Below are positions 1 through 9,094 of a stretch of DNA of 64,000 bases, piece by piece; within the stretch, counting starts at the first letter, position 1; each line of letters begins with the position of its first letter. This stretch comes from Ectopseudomonas mendocina. Its GTDB lineage: Bacteria > Pseudomonadota > Gammaproteobacteria > Pseudomonadales > Pseudomonadaceae. The notes beneath the pieces were generated by a model. It saw only the letters and a program-made list of their open reading frames with translations. It did no database searches and was not told the origin of the DNA. Where the stretch lies: positions 1 through 64,000 of the forward strand of contig NZ_VRYE01000062.1 of the NCBI RefSeq assembly GCF_008041835.1, read 5' to 3'. The translations under genes and the position numbers were made by a program.

Positions 1-671
1 CAGCGAGCCAGGGTCTGCCGCAGGATGTCGATGCCATGGCGATGGAGGACTTTCTCGAAGCGGTACAGCGGGATGCCGTCGGCGTACTTGGTGGTCAGCA
101 GCATCGCCAACACGCTGGGCGTAGCCAGGCTTTTCTCAATCAGTTGCGCGGGCTTGTCCGCGGTGATCGGGGCGGCTTCGCAGGCTTTGCAGGCGTAGGT
201 CTTACGGATATGGCGGATGACCCGCACCTGCATCGGGATGATTTCCAGCTGTTCGCTGGTTTCCTCACCGATCACTTGCTTGCAAGCACCGCAGGCACAG
301 GTCAGCTCGTGCTCGGGCAGCTCATGGATAACCTCAACGCGCGGCAACTCAGCCGGCAGTGGTTTACGCTTGCCACGACGTTTGACCGGCGCGACGACGT
401 CTTCCTCGATCTCTTCGGCAGTAGTTTCGGGCGCGGCTTCGGTGAGGCTTTCGGCTTCGTTGAAAATCTCCAACTGCGGCGAGTCAGGATCGGCCGTCTG
501 CTCGGATTTGCGACCGAACAGGCGTTGGATCAGCAGTGCGTTTTGTTCGCGCAGGTGCTCGATCTGCCCGTCCTTGTCCTTGGCCAATTTCTGTGCAGAA
601 GACAGCACCTCAGCGAGCAATTGCTTGAGCGCTGCGGGGTCGTCAGGAAGGGGTTCAGGCACGGAAATCAT
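1..671 (-). CDS. tnpC: IS66 family transposase TnpC, N-terminal part
   Basis: This is the DDE transposase of an IS66 element, open through the window edge so that only about 223 N-terminal residues are visible. Reading from ATG at 669-671, a leucine-rich coiled-coil region contains LIQRLFGRKSEQ. It is followed by an acidic linker, a basic patch (VKRRGKRK) and a zinc-finger-like segment with paired cysteines (ELTCACGACK, then YACKACE). The start of the catalytic domain follows (TTKYADGIPLYRFEKV). This order matches the IS66 family. The start lies 18 bases after the tnpB stop, consistent with co-transcription. Whether the full element is functional cannot be judged from here. Confidence 0.9.
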   Translation of the reverse strand, partial: MISVPEPLPDDPAALKQLLAEVLSSAQKLAKDKDGQIEHLREQNALLIQRLFGRKSEQTADPDSPQLEIFNEAESLTEAAPETTAEEIEEDVVAPVKRRGKRKPLPAELPRVEVIHELPEHELTCACGACKQVIGEETSEQLEIIPMQVRVIRHIRKTYACKACEAAPITADKPAQLIEKSLATPSVLAMLLTTKYADGIPLYRFEKVLHRHGIDILRQTLAR

Positions 672-689
672 GCCATGGATTATACCGGC

Positions 690-1049
690 TCAAGTCACGA
701 AACGTGGTGTCAGCACCTTGTGCGGTTGATTGCCCCAGAGGTCGATGCCCTCCAGCAACTGATTCAATTCCCGCACCGTCAGCTCGATCGCTTCGTCACC
801 GGCATCCGGTTTGGTTTTGAACCGCTCGGCCTCCAAGCGCTTGAGCCACAAACAGAAACCGTTACGATGCCAATACAGAATTTTCACTTGGTTGCGCGTG
901 CGGTTGAGAAAAACGAACAACGCCGGGTCGAACACCGCCACCTTGATATCCAACTCGACCAAGGCGGCCAGACCGTTGATGGATTTGCGGAAATCGACCG
1001 GCTTGGGGTAAAGGTAAACGGCTTTGACCTTGGGGTCGGGACGCATCAT
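690..1049 (-). CDS. tnpB: IS66 family accessory protein TnpB
   Basis: A 119-residue protein with the TnpB signature: YLYPKPVDFRKSINGLAALV near the N-terminus, then FVFLNRTRNQVKILYWHRNG and FCLWLKRLE. TnpB is needed for IS66 transposition, but its biochemical role is not settled. I chose the double ATG at 1044-1049 because homologues begin just before the PDPKVKAVYLY segment. The frame is open upstream to a GTG at 1151, but that extension (rich in Cys and Pro) looks non-coding. It is directly followed by tnpC. Confidence 0.9.
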   Translation of the reverse strand: MMRPDPKVKAVYLYPKPVDFRKSINGLAALVELDIKVAVFDPALFVFLNRTRNQVKILYWHRNGFCLWLKRLEAERFKTKPDAGDEAIELTVRELNQLLEGIDLWGNQPHKVLTPRFVT

Positions 1050-1284
1050 GGGCTGGGCTCCAGGAAAATCGGGAGTACAGCATCTGTGGGCCTTCACTTC
1101 ACTTGAAGGTGTGGTTTGTGGAGCGGTTACGAAACAACGCGAACATGGCACCTCCGTTTGGCGGAGGCAGTGTCGGCAACTGGCGGTATAGATGTATTGG
1201 AAAAAACTCAGGCTCTACAGCGACGCAATCGCTGCCGAACAACTTGGCGCGCACCGATGCAAGTTCGCGCAAAGCCTTGCCGGA

Positions 1285-2085
1285 TCAGGCCTGCGCCACG
1301 GCGCGAAAACGCCCCGGAGTGACCCCGGTGAAACGGCGAAACACCCCGTTGAAATGCGCCTGGTCATAAAAGCCCAGGTCCAGTGCGACATCGGCCAGGG
1401 CCTGACCTTGCAACAACCTGCGCTTGGCCTCACGCACTCGGCGCTGCAGCAGATAGGTATGCGGCGGCACGCCATAGGCACGGCGGAAGGCTTCGATCAG
1501 GTGGCGTGGGTGACGCTGCACCAGTGCGGCCAGCTGCTCCAGACTGACGGCCTCGGCGTAGTGCGCTTCCAGGTAATCACGCAGGTACGCCGTCACCCCG
1601 CTGTCACGAAATGCCGGTCGCGCCTCGCGCAAGCCGCCGTGGCGGACGAAGACCAGCTCCAACAGCGCCAGCAGTTCGCTCTCCAGCGCCAGCGCATCGC
1701 CCCGCTCGAACTCGCCGGCCAGCCGTGCCAGGCCTGCCGAGACCTGGCCGTCGTCATCCGGGTTGAGCGTGCCGAAGCCATTGGGCAGGCGCTTGCGCCC
1801 GAGCAGCGCCGGCAGCCGCGACTCCTCGACATAGAGCATGCGATAGACCACACGCGCCGATTCGGCGTGCCCGGTATGCGGCTCTTCGGGGTTCATCAGC
1901 GACAGGGTGCCGGCAGGCAGCGCATAGCGCTGACCTCGACACTGGTAGCCTCCGACACCCTGCACGATAGCGCCGATGGCAAAGGCATCGTGACTGTGAC
2001 GGCCGAACGCCTGCCCAGAAAAGTCGGCGTGAAACAGCTCGACGCCCGGCAGCCAGGGCTTGGCCAGCAAGCTGTTGGCGTTCAT
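1285..2085 (-). CDS. AraC family transcriptional regulator
   Basis: A 266-residue regulator with an N-terminal AraC-type cupin (HSHDAFAIGAIVQG, then a beta-strand segment ending in NPEEPHTG). Two C-terminal helix-turn-helix motifs span roughly residues 165-262 (LEQLAALVQRHPRHLIEAFR; ADVALDLGFYDQAHFNGVFR). The ligand is unknown. ATG at 2083-2085 lies one base after the TGA of the upstream epimerase gene (2087-2089), so the two are probably co-transcribed and translationally coupled. A longer open frame to 2241 only overlaps the epimerase. The gene is intact despite the IS66 element about 100-200 bases downstream. Confidence 0.88.
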   Translation of the reverse strand: MNANSLLAKPWLPGVELFHADFSGQAFGRHSHDAFAIGAIVQGVGGYQCRGQRYALPAGTLSLMNPEEPHTGHAESARVVYRMLYVEESRLPALLGRKRLPNGFGTLNPDDDGQVSAGLARLAGEFERGDALALESELLALLELVFVRHGGLREARPAFRDSGVTAYLRDYLEAHYAEAVSLEQLAALVQRHPRHLIEAFRRAYGVPPHTYLLQRRVREAKRRLLQGQALADVALDLGFYDQAHFNGVFRRFTGVTPGRFRAVAQA

Positions 2086-2086
2086 C

Positions 2087-2944
2087 TCAGCGCTCGGCGA
2101 GGATCGCCGCATAGCCCTCGCGGTAGCTCGGATACTGCGGCGCCCAACCCAGCGAACGAGCGCGGGCATTGCGGCAACGCTTGCTGCCGGCTCGGCGCAC
2201 GCGCTGCTCATCGCTCCAATGGCTGACGCCCAGTTGCCCACGTAGCCAACCTACTACCTCATGCAGTGGCGCCGGTTCATCGTCGACGCCCAGGTAGCAA
2301 TCGGCCAAGGGCACACCGGCGGCATCCGCCTGCAACAGCGTGGCGAACAGGCCGGCAGCATCCTCGACATGAATGCGATTGCCATACAGCGGCGGCGTTT
2401 CGCTGACCCGATAGCCTTCGCGCACCTGGCTCAGCAACCATTCGCGACCAGGGCCGTAAAGGCCTGTCAGACGCACCGTGGTCGCCGGCAAGCCGCTGTC
2501 GAGCGCTACATGTTCGGCCTCGCGCATGATGACCGCAGAAAAACTCTGCGCCTCGGCCGCAGAGTCCTCGTCGATCCACTCACCTTCCTGCTGTCCGTAC
2601 ACCCCGCTGCTGGAAGCGAACAGGATACGTCGAGGTCGCTGGCCATGTTGCGCCAGCCAGTCCAGCACGCGGCGCAGCCCCTCGACATAGGCGGCGCGAT
2701 AGCCGGCCTCGTCATGCTCGGTGGCTGCTGCGCAGTACACCAGGTAATCCAGTTGCCCTTGCGGCCAATCCGCCGGACAGGCATCGGCGTGCAGATCGCC
2801 GGCCAGCGGCTCGATGGCGGCAGGCAGTGCAGCCACGTTGCGACGCATGCCGATCACGCGCCAGCCCTGTTCGGCCATCCGCAGGCCAAGGCGGGTACCG
2901 ACGTCTCCACACCCGGCAATCAGCAGGCTGTTGCATTCGGACAT
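2087..2944 (-). CDS. NAD(P)-dependent epimerase/reductase, YeeZ-like SDR
   Basis: An extended short-chain dehydrogenase of about 285 residues. The N-terminal Rossmann motif is LLIAGCGDVGTRLG. SSSGVYG and the later VRLTGLYGPGRE and IHVEDAAG are typical of the YeeZ/NAD-epimerase group. No substrate can be assigned. I chose ATG at 2942-2944 rather than the ATG at 2956 because GGAG lies six bases before it, inside the longer frame. It is transcribed divergently from oxyR, with about 100 bases between the two starts, and is followed by the AraC gene with essentially no gap. Confidence 0.85.
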   Translation of the reverse strand: MSECNSLLIAGCGDVGTRLGLRMAEQGWRVIGMRRNVAALPAAIEPLAGDLHADACPADWPQGQLDYLVYCAAATEHDEAGYRAAYVEGLRRVLDWLAQHGQRPRRILFASSSGVYGQQEGEWIDEDSAAEAQSFSAVIMREAEHVALDSGLPATTVRLTGLYGPGREWLLSQVREGYRVSETPPLYGNRIHVEDAAGLFATLLQADAAGVPLADCYLGVDDEPAPLHEVVGWLRGQLGVSHWSDEQRVRRAGSKRCRNARARSLGWAPQYPSYREGYAAILAER

Positions 2945-3042
2945 GCTTTTCTCCATGACATTTATGCAAAGGCGCAGTTTAGCCCGGTTGGTTCATTCGT
3001 ATGCAAAGGCTATGCTTGTCGGCAATTTAATGGATAAACACT

Positions 3043-3972
3043 ATGACCCTCACCGAACTGCGGTACATCGTCACCCTCGCCCAGGAACAGCACTTCGGCC
3101 GCGCCGCCGAGCGCTGCCATGTCAGCCAGCCGACCCTGTCGGTGGGCGTGAAGAAGCTGGAGGACGAACTCGGCGTACTGATCTTCGAGCGCAGCAAGAG
3201 CGCCGTGCGCCTGACCCCGGTCGGTGAAGGTATCGTCACCCAGGCGCAGAAGGTGCTGGAACAGGCTCAGGGCATTCGCGAGCTGGCCCAGGCCGGCAAG
3301 AACCAGCTGACCGCACCGCTGAAGATCGGCGCCATCTACACCGTCGGCCCCTATCTGTTCCCGCACCTGATTCCGCAGCTGCACCGCGTCGCCCCGGACA
3401 TGCCGCTGTACATCGAGGAAAACTTTACCCACATCCTGCGCGACAAGCTGCGCACCGGCGAGCTGGACGCCATCATCATCGCCCTGCCCTTCCAGGAAGC
3501 CGATGTGCTGACCAAGCCGCTGTACGACGAGCCGTTCTACGCGCTGCTGCCTGCGGGCCACCCCTGGGCGGCGATGGAAACCATCGACACCAAGCTGCTC
3601 AACGACAAGAGCCTGCTGCTGCTCGGTGAAGGCCACTGCTTCCGCGATCAGGTGCTGGAAGCCTGTCCGACCCTGCGCAAGGGCGGCGACGACCACGGCA
3701 AGCACACCACGGTGGAATCCAGCTCGCTGGAAACCATCCGCCATATGGTCGCCTCCGGCCTCGGCGTGTCGATCCTGCCGTTCTCGGCGGTAGACAGCCA
3801 TCACTACGCGCCGGGCGTGATCGAAGTGCGTCCGCTCAGCGCGCCGGTGCCCTTCCGCACCGTGGCCATCGCCTGGCGCGCCAGCTTCCCGCGGCCCAAC
3901 GCCATCGAAGTGCTGGCCGACTCGATCCGCCTCTGCTCGGTCGCCCGCAGCCCGCAGACCAAGGCAGTCTGA
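3043..3972 (+). CDS. oxyR: Hydrogen peroxide-sensing LysR regulator OxyR
   Basis: A 309-residue LysR-type regulator. The N-terminal winged helix (TLTELRYIVTLAQEQHFGRA, SQPTLSVGVKKLE) is followed by the regulatory domain. The redox pair is present: Cys199 in GEGHCFRDQ and Cys208 in LEACP, at the same numbering as E. coli OxyR. Disulfide formation between them activates catalase and alkyl hydroperoxide reductase genes. recG begins eight bases after its stop, the same oxyR-recG pairing as in P. aeruginosa, so the two are probably one transcript. Confidence 0.97.
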   Translation: MTLTELRYIVTLAQEQHFGRAAERCHVSQPTLSVGVKKLEDELGVLIFERSKSAVRLTPVGEGIVTQAQKVLEQAQGIRELAQAGKNQLTAPLKIGAIYTVGPYLFPHLIPQLHRVAPDMPLYIEENFTHILRDKLRTGELDAIIIALPFQEADVLTKPLYDEPFYALLPAGHPWAAMETIDTKLLNDKSLLLLGEGHCFRDQVLEACPTLRKGGDDHGKHTTVESSSLETIRHMVASGLGVSILPFSAVDSHHYAPGVIEVRPLSAPVPFRTVAIAWRASFPRPNAIEVLADSIRLCSVARSPQTKAV

Positions 3973-3980
3973 GGCCGGAC

Positions 3981-6056
3981 GTGAGCGAGCTGGCAGCGGT
4001 TTCCGTCACTGCGCTGAAAGGCGTAGGCGCCGCCCTGGCCGAGAAACTGGCCAAGGTCGGCCTGGAAAACCTGCAGGACGTGCTGTTCCACCTGCCGCTG
4101 CGCTATCAGGATCGCACCCGCATCACCCCCATTGGCGCGCTGCGCCCGGGGCAGGATGCGGTGGTCGAGGGCATCGTTGCCGCTGCCGACGTGGTCATGG
4201 GCCGCCGGCGCAGCCTGCTGGTGCGTCTGCAGGACGGCAGCGGCACGCTGAGCCTGCGTTTCTTCCACTTCAGCCAGGCGCAGAAGGAAGGTCTCAAACG
4301 TGGCACCACCCTGCGCTGCTACGGCGAAGTACGCCCCGGCGCCACCGGCTTGGAGATCTACCACCCGGAGTACCGCGCGCAGAGCAGCGACGAACCGGCC
4401 CCGGTGGAGCAGAGCCTGACGCCCATCTACCCGACCACCGAAGGTCTGACCCAGCAACGCCTGCGCCAGCTCAGCCAGCAGGCATTGGCGCGCATGGGCC
4501 CACGCAGCCTGCCGGACTGGCTGCCTGACGAGCTGGCCCGCGACTATCGCCTGGCGCCGCTGGATGAGGCCATCCGTTATCTGCACCGCCCGCCGCCGGA
4601 CGCCGATGTCGAAGAACTCGCCGAGGGCCGTCATTGGGCCCAGCATCGCCTGGCCTTTGAGGAACTGCTCACTCATCAGCTGTCCCTGCAACGCCTGCGC
4701 GAACAGGTGCGCGCGCAACAGGCGCCGGCGCTGCCGCCAGCGAAGAAGCTGCCGCAGCAATACCTTGCCAACCTCGGCTTCGCCCCTACCGGCGCGCAGC
4801 AGCGCGTCGGTGCCGAGATCGCCTACGACCTGGCGCAAAGCGAGCCGATGCTGCGCCTGGTGCAGGGCGACGTCGGTGCCGGCAAGACGGTGGTCGCCGC
4901 CCTGGCTGCATTGCAGGCGCTGGAGGCCGGCTACCAGGTGGCACTGATGGCGCCCACCGAAATCCTCGCCGAGCAGCACTTCCTCAACTTCAGCAAATGG
5001 CTGACACCGCTGGGCCTGGACGTCGCCTGGCTGGCCGGCAAACTCAAGGGCAAGGCCCGCGCCAATGCACTGGAACAGATCGCCAGCGGCTGCCCGATGG
5101 TGGTCGGCACCCATGCCCTGTTCCAGGACGAGGTGAAGTTCAAGCGCCTGGCCCTGGTGATCATCGACGAGCAGCACCGCTTCGGCGTGCAGCAACGCCT
5201 GGCCTTGCGCCAGAAAGGCATCGACGGCCGCCTCTGCCCGCATCAGCTGATCATGACCGCCACACCCATCCCGCGCACCCTGGCGATGAGCGCCTACGCC
5301 GATCTGGATACCTCGATTCTCGACGAGCTGCCGCCGGGACGTACACCGGTCAACACCCTGGTGATCGCCGACAGCCGCCGCGATGAGGTGGTCGAGCGCG
5401 TGCGCAACGCCTGCCAGCAGGGGCGCCAGGCCTACTGGGTGTGCACGCTGATCGAAGAGTCCGAGGAACTGACCTGCCAGGCTGCGGAAACCAGCTACGA
5501 GGAGCTGTCCGCGGCCCTCGGCGAACTGCGCGTCGGGCTGATCCACGGGCGCATGAAGCCGGCGGAAAAAGCTGCGGTGATGGATGAATTCAAGCAGGGC
5601 AACTTGCAACTGCTGGTGGCCACCACGGTAATCGAGGTGGGCGTCGACGTCCCCAACGCCAGCCTGATGATCATCGAAAACCCCGAGCGCCTGGGCCTGG
5701 CCCAGCTGCACCAGTTGCGTGGCCGGGTCGGTCGTGGCAGCGCCGCCAGCCACTGCGTGCTGCTCTATCACGCACCGCTGTCGCAACTGGGCCGCGAACG
5801 CCTGGCGATCATGCGCGAAACCACCGATGGCTTCATCATCGCCGAGAAGGATCTGGAACTGCGCGGCCCAGGGGAAATGCTCGGTACCCGGCAGACCGGC
5901 CTGCTGCAATTCAAGGTCGCCGACCTGATGCGCGATGCCGACCTGCTGCCCGCCGTGCGCGATGCCGCGCAGGCACTATTGCAACATTGGCCGCAACATG
6001 TAGCGCCATTGCTGGAACGCTGGTTGCGTCATGGCCAGCAATACGGTCAAGTGTGA
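3981..6056 (+). CDS. recG: ATP-dependent DNA helicase RecG
   Basis: A 691-residue branch-migration helicase that remodels stalled replication forks and Holliday junctions. The N-terminal wedge/OB domain (about 1-240) begins with a helix-hairpin segment (VTALKGVGAALAEKLAKVGL). The SF2 motor follows, with Walker A GDVGAGKT near residue 297, IIDEQH, TATPIPRT, and C-terminal motifs VATTVIEVGVDVPNA and QLRGRVGRG. Length is normal. The start is GTG at 3981. It overlaps nothing and follows oxyR closely. Confidence 0.97.
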   Translation: MSELAAVSVTALKGVGAALAEKLAKVGLENLQDVLFHLPLRYQDRTRITPIGALRPGQDAVVEGIVAAADVVMGRRRSLLVRLQDGSGTLSLRFFHFSQAQKEGLKRGTTLRCYGEVRPGATGLEIYHPEYRAQSSDEPAPVEQSLTPIYPTTEGLTQQRLRQLSQQALARMGPRSLPDWLPDELARDYRLAPLDEAIRYLHRPPPDADVEELAEGRHWAQHRLAFEELLTHQLSLQRLREQVRAQQAPALPPAKKLPQQYLANLGFAPTGAQQRVGAEIAYDLAQSEPMLRLVQGDVGAGKTVVAALAALQALEAGYQVALMAPTEILAEQHFLNFSKWLTPLGLDVAWLAGKLKGKARANALEQIASGCPMVVGTHALFQDEVKFKRLALVIIDEQHRFGVQQRLALRQKGIDGRLCPHQLIMTATPIPRTLAMSAYADLDTSILDELPPGRTPVNTLVIADSRRDEVVERVRNACQQGRQAYWVCTLIEESEELTCQAAETSYEELSAALGELRVGLIHGRMKPAEKAAVMDEFKQGNLQLLVATTVIEVGVDVPNASLMIIENPERLGLAQLHQLRGRVGRGSAASHCVLLYHAPLSQLGRERLAIMRETTDGFIIAEKDLELRGPGEMLGTRQTGLLQFKVADLMRDADLLPAVRDAAQALLQHWPQHVAPLLERWLRHGQQYGQV

Positions 6057-6146
6057 ACCTGCTCACAGGACAACCGTCGCCACGAACCATTGCGAAAATC
6101 CTCGCTGGTTATACTCCGAGGACATGCGCCAACGCTGGATATCGAT

Positions 6147-7553
6147 ATGACTGAAGCTGCCCTCGCCGCCAACGCCACTGCGCAAGCGCCCGCCGTGATC
6201 GTGCAACTGCTGGAGAAACTCGCCGTACCCTACCAGGTGCGTGCGGAGCGACCGGGCCAGCCGAGCGAGGCGCGCCTGCAGGCCGTGCTGGTGGACGATG
6301 CTATCGGTGCCCTGCTGGTGCTCTATCCGCGTAGCCAAATGCTCGATCTGTCGCGCCTGGCCGAACTGACTGGGCGCCAGCTCACCGCGGTCAAACCGGA
6401 GCGACTGGAGCGCATGCTCGGCAAGCACAATCTGGCCGCCCTGCCCGGTTTGCCGCCGCTGACCAGTTCGCCCTGCCTGTACGAAGAACGCCTGCTGCAG
6501 GTGCCCAGTCTGCTGATCGAGTCCGGCCAGCCTGGTGTGTTGCTGGAAATCCCCACCGAAGCCTTCAAGGCGCTGCTGAGCAAGGCCAGCGCCGCGCGTT
6601 TCGGTGAGCCGGTCAGCGCGATCAAACCGAACCTCGATCGCCCCCATGATGACCGCGCGGAAATCACCCAAGCCGTGCAGGCTTTTACCGCACGGCGCAT
6701 CCAGCAGCGCCTGGAAGAAACCATCGAGATTCCGCCCCTGCCGGAAACCGCGCAGAAGATCATCAAGCTGCGCGTTGACCCCAATGCCACGGTGGACGAC
6801 ATCACCGGCGTGGTCGAAACCGACCCGGCGCTGGCCGCTCAGGTGGTCAGCTGGGCAGCCTCACCGTATTACGCGGCGCCCGGCAAGATCCGCTCGGTGG
6901 AAGACGCCATCGTCCGCGTACTGGGTTTCGACCTGGTGATCAACCTGGCTCTCGGCCTGGCGCTGGGCAAGACTCTCAGTCTGCCCAAGGATCAGCCGCA
7001 GCACGCCACCCCTTACTGGCAGCAAGCGATCTATACCGCTGCAGTGATCGAGGGCCTGACCCGCGCCATGCCGCGCGCGCAGCGCCCGGAAGCCGGCCTG
7101 ACCTACCTCGCCGGGCTGCTGCACAATTTCGGCTACCTGGTGCTGGCACACGTCTTCCCGCCGCACTTCTCGTTGATCTGCCGCCATCTGGAGGTCAACC
7201 CGCACCTGTCGCACAGCCATATCGAGCAGCACCTGCTGGGTATCACCCGCGAGCAGATAGGCGCCTGGCTGATGCGTCACTGGGATATGCCCGAAGAGCT
7301 GTCCAGCGCGCTACGCTTCCAGCATGATCCGTCCTATGCCGGTGACAGTGCCGCCTTCCCCAACCTGGTGTGCCTGGCGGTCAGCCTGCTGCGCAATCGG
7401 AGCATCGGTGCCGGCCCGCTGAGCGAGATCCCTGATGAGCTGTTCGAGGCGCTCGGTATCAGCCGGGAAAAAGCCGAAGACGCCGTGAGCAAGGTGCTCA
7501 GCGCCGAAGTCGCCCTGCGCGAGCTCGCAGCGCAGTTTCAGCACCCGCACTGA
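6147..7553 (+). CDS. YbaK/aminoacyl-tRNA deacylase-like domain fused to HDOD domain
   Basis: A 468-residue two-domain protein. Residues about 10-160 resemble the YbaK/ProX aminoacyl-tRNA editing fold (AVIVQLLEKLAVPYQV, SQMLDLSRLAELTGR). Residues about 195-400 are an HDOD domain (IEIPPLPETAQKIIKLRVDP, VVETDPALAAQVV, LTYLAGLLHNFGYLVLAH). HDOD proteins usually act in signalling, and whether the YbaK part still deacylates is unknown. ATG at 6147 was preferred to a TTG at 6090. A protein of this kind follows recG in P. aeruginosa. Confidence 0.85.
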   Translation: MTEAALAANATAQAPAVIVQLLEKLAVPYQVRAERPGQPSEARLQAVLVDDAIGALLVLYPRSQMLDLSRLAELTGRQLTAVKPERLERMLGKHNLAALPGLPPLTSSPCLYEERLLQVPSLLIESGQPGVLLEIPTEAFKALLSKASAARFGEPVSAIKPNLDRPHDDRAEITQAVQAFTARRIQQRLEETIEIPPLPETAQKIIKLRVDPNATVDDITGVVETDPALAAQVVSWAASPYYAAPGKIRSVEDAIVRVLGFDLVINLALGLALGKTLSLPKDQPQHATPYWQQAIYTAAVIEGLTRAMPRAQRPEAGLTYLAGLLHNFGYLVLAHVFPPHFSLICRHLEVNPHLSHSHIEQHLLGITREQIGAWLMRHWDMPEELSSALRFQHDPSYAGDSAAFPNLVCLAVSLLRNRSIGAGPLSEIPDELFEALGISREKAEDAVSKVLSAEVALRELAAQFQHPH

Positions 7554-7572
7554 TAGGCGCCCACCTCGGTCA

Positions 7573-8325
7573 TTACGGCTGGCTCGCCGTCTTGCGCAAC
7601 TGCTCGCGGCGCTCAGCGAACAACTGCGGCAACACCTCCAGGCTGACGGTGAGCAGCTGGCTGACGCTGGGGTGCTCGTATAGCGCCGCATATTCGGCCA
7701 ACTGATCGCTGGGCATCTGCCGGTAGGCATACAACATGAACGTTGCCACGGCCTGCTCGCTGGACTGGCGAATGGCGCTTGCCTGCTGCTGCGTCTGCGC
7801 CTGCAGTTCGACCTCATCGAGACTTTCGCCGCGCGCCTTCAGCGCCAGCAGCGCCTGGGTCTTGCCGACTTCATAACGCAGCAGGCTGGCCAGCTCGGTG
7901 GTGCGTGCGGCAGCATCGAGGCGCTTGACCAATTCCAGGCGTACGCCGCGTGGGGGGTGCTCCTGCAGCCGCTGGCGGTATTCGGCCAGGCCTTCAGGAT
8001 CTTCGCCGACCGCACGCTCGGCCGCCGTGAAACGCTGCGCCAGCGGGCTATCGAGGCGTTCACGGGCTTGCTCGCCTTGCTGCGCATCGAAGCGCGTCGC
8101 CACGCGCCGGGCCAGCTCCAGACACAAGGCCTCGGCCGCGAACAGCTCGGCAAGACGTTGCTGTTCAATTTCGCCCTGGCCCCGCTGCAGCATTGGCGCA
8201 CTCTGCTCGCACAGCAGATGGATGCCCGCCAGTTCGAACAGCGGCAACAGGGCTTTGGCCGAGGCAGGCTCCGCACGCGCCGTGGCGGCGGCCAGCAACA
8301 GCAGGGGCAGGAGGAAAAGGCGCAT
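7573..8325 (-). CDS. Secreted hypothetical protein, DUF2059-like C-terminus
   Basis: A predicted exported protein of 250 residues. The N-terminus MRLFLLPLLLLAAATARA is a clear Sec signal peptide, with likely cleavage after ARA. The rest is mainly helical, rich in Glu, Gln and Ala. A C-terminal segment (SDQLAEYAALYEHPSVSQLL) recalls DUF2059-type proteins. I know no function. It converges on the YbaK/HDOD gene. ATG at 8325 was chosen because the signal peptide begins there; an in-frame codon five residues upstream is less likely. Confidence 0.7.
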   Translation of the reverse strand: MRLFLLPLLLLAAATARAEPASAKALLPLFELAGIHLLCEQSAPMLQRGQGEIEQQRLAELFAAEALCLELARRVATRFDAQQGEQARERLDSPLAQRFTAAERAVGEDPEGLAEYRQRLQEHPPRGVRLELVKRLDAAARTTELASLLRYEVGKTQALLALKARGESLDEVELQAQTQQQASAIRQSSEQAVATFMLYAYRQMPSDQLAEYAALYEHPSVSQLLTVSLEVLPQLFAERREQLRKTASQP

Positions 8326-8435
8326 GCTCAGGCTTTCCACAGGAACATGCCTGGCAGCCTAACCAAAGCGCAGCGTCGCGGCCAGCCGCGACGCGCATCA
8401 GTGCCAACCAGATAAGGTTGCCAACATGGTCTTTC

Positions 8436-8508
8436 GTAGGAGCCCCGCCCCGGGGCGAAGCTTTTTCGAGTGTGCAGCGCCTGATTCGCGGCGGGGCGTC
8501 GCTCCTAC
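8436..8508. repeat. REP-type inverted repeat (GTAGGAG...CTCCTAC)
   Basis: A 73-base element with arms GTAGGAGCCCCGCCCCGGGG and GGCGGGGCGTCGCTCCTAC, typical of pseudomonad REP doublets. Related copies lie at 23727-23789 and 26039-26099. It sits between two outward-reading hypothetical genes. Confidence 0.85.
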
Positions 8509-8570
8509 AATTTCGATGCGTCGACGCCTAACTGACTGGCATCAGCCGTTCAGGCGGCCTTTTTCGGCGC

Positions 8571-8945
8571 CTAGGTTTTCTTCTTCGGCATCAGGTACTT
8601 GGTCAGCCCCTGGAACCACATGACCAGCGCCGGATTGCCCTGGATCTGGATGTCCTTGTTCTGGATGCCCTGCATAAAGGCCAGCTGCTTGTTCTTCGCG
8701 GTCATGGTCGCGAACCCGTAGGCAGCGTCCTTGAAACCAAGGGCGAAAGCAGGGTCCTTGGCGGCACCGCGCTTGCTGCTGACGCGCTGCCCCGCCACGA
8801 TGAAGTGGCGTGCCACCTTGCCGTCCAGGGTGTGCAACTGGAAGACCATGTCGCGGCCTTCGAGTTGTTGGCGGAACGCCGGGTTTTCACGGCTGGCCTT
8901 GGCCATCAGGCGGCCCAGCATCCACAAAAGAAAACGGAATTTCAT
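8571..8945 (-). CDS. Small conserved protein, SCP2 sterol-binding-like
   Basis: A 124-residue soluble protein. The central part (DMVFQLHTLDGKVARHFIVAG, then LGFKDAAYGFATMTA and IQNKDIQIQGNPALVMWFQG) has the pattern of an SCP2-like lipid-binding fold. The C-terminus is basic (MPKKKT). There is no signal peptide or membrane segment. Function is unknown, and the SCP2 assignment is from pattern memory only. A structure-based search would settle it. Confidence 0.7.
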   Translation of the reverse strand: MKFRFLLWMLGRLMAKASRENPAFRQQLEGRDMVFQLHTLDGKVARHFIVAGQRVSSKRGAAKDPAFALGFKDAAYGFATMTAKNKQLAFMQGIQNKDIQIQGNPALVMWFQGLTKYLMPKKKT

Positions 8946-9064
8946 GCACAGGCCCTCGTGATCGAAGATGATGGCCGCGCATTGTAGTGGTTTTCTTGCA
9001 GGACTACAGCCCGCTGGGAGTACAGTTGCAGTGCCGCACGGTGGCGCCGGGCTGCTTGGGGGAA

Positions 9065-9086
9065 CCCGGAGCCGAGCGGCTCCGGG
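9065..9086 (-). terminator. Hairpin after the HU gene
   Basis: A perfect 9-bp stem (CCCGGAGCC / GGCTCCGGG) with a 4-base loop lies just downstream of the HU stop on the minus strand and is followed by TTCC. The T-run is weak, so termination is probable rather than certain. Confidence 0.6.
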
Positions 9087-9094
9087 AAACGGGC

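Larger units (their letters stand above)
1..1180 (-). mobile_element. IS66-family insertion sequence, partial
   Basis: The left edge of the window holds the tnpB-tnpC end of an IS66-type element, read on the minus strand. The C-terminal part of tnpC lies beyond base 1. No tnpA is found: only about 235 bases separate the tnpB start from the stop codon of the intact AraC gene at 1285. I could not identify the terminal inverted repeat, so the right limit of about 1180 is only approximate. A small palindrome (CCTCCGTTTGGCGGAGG) lies near 1151-1167. Confidence 0.75.

Noticed and set aside
3804..5909. 701-codon frame opposite recG
   Set aside because: Shadow of recG and oxyR; low-complexity Gln/Leu/Ala composition typical of such frames.
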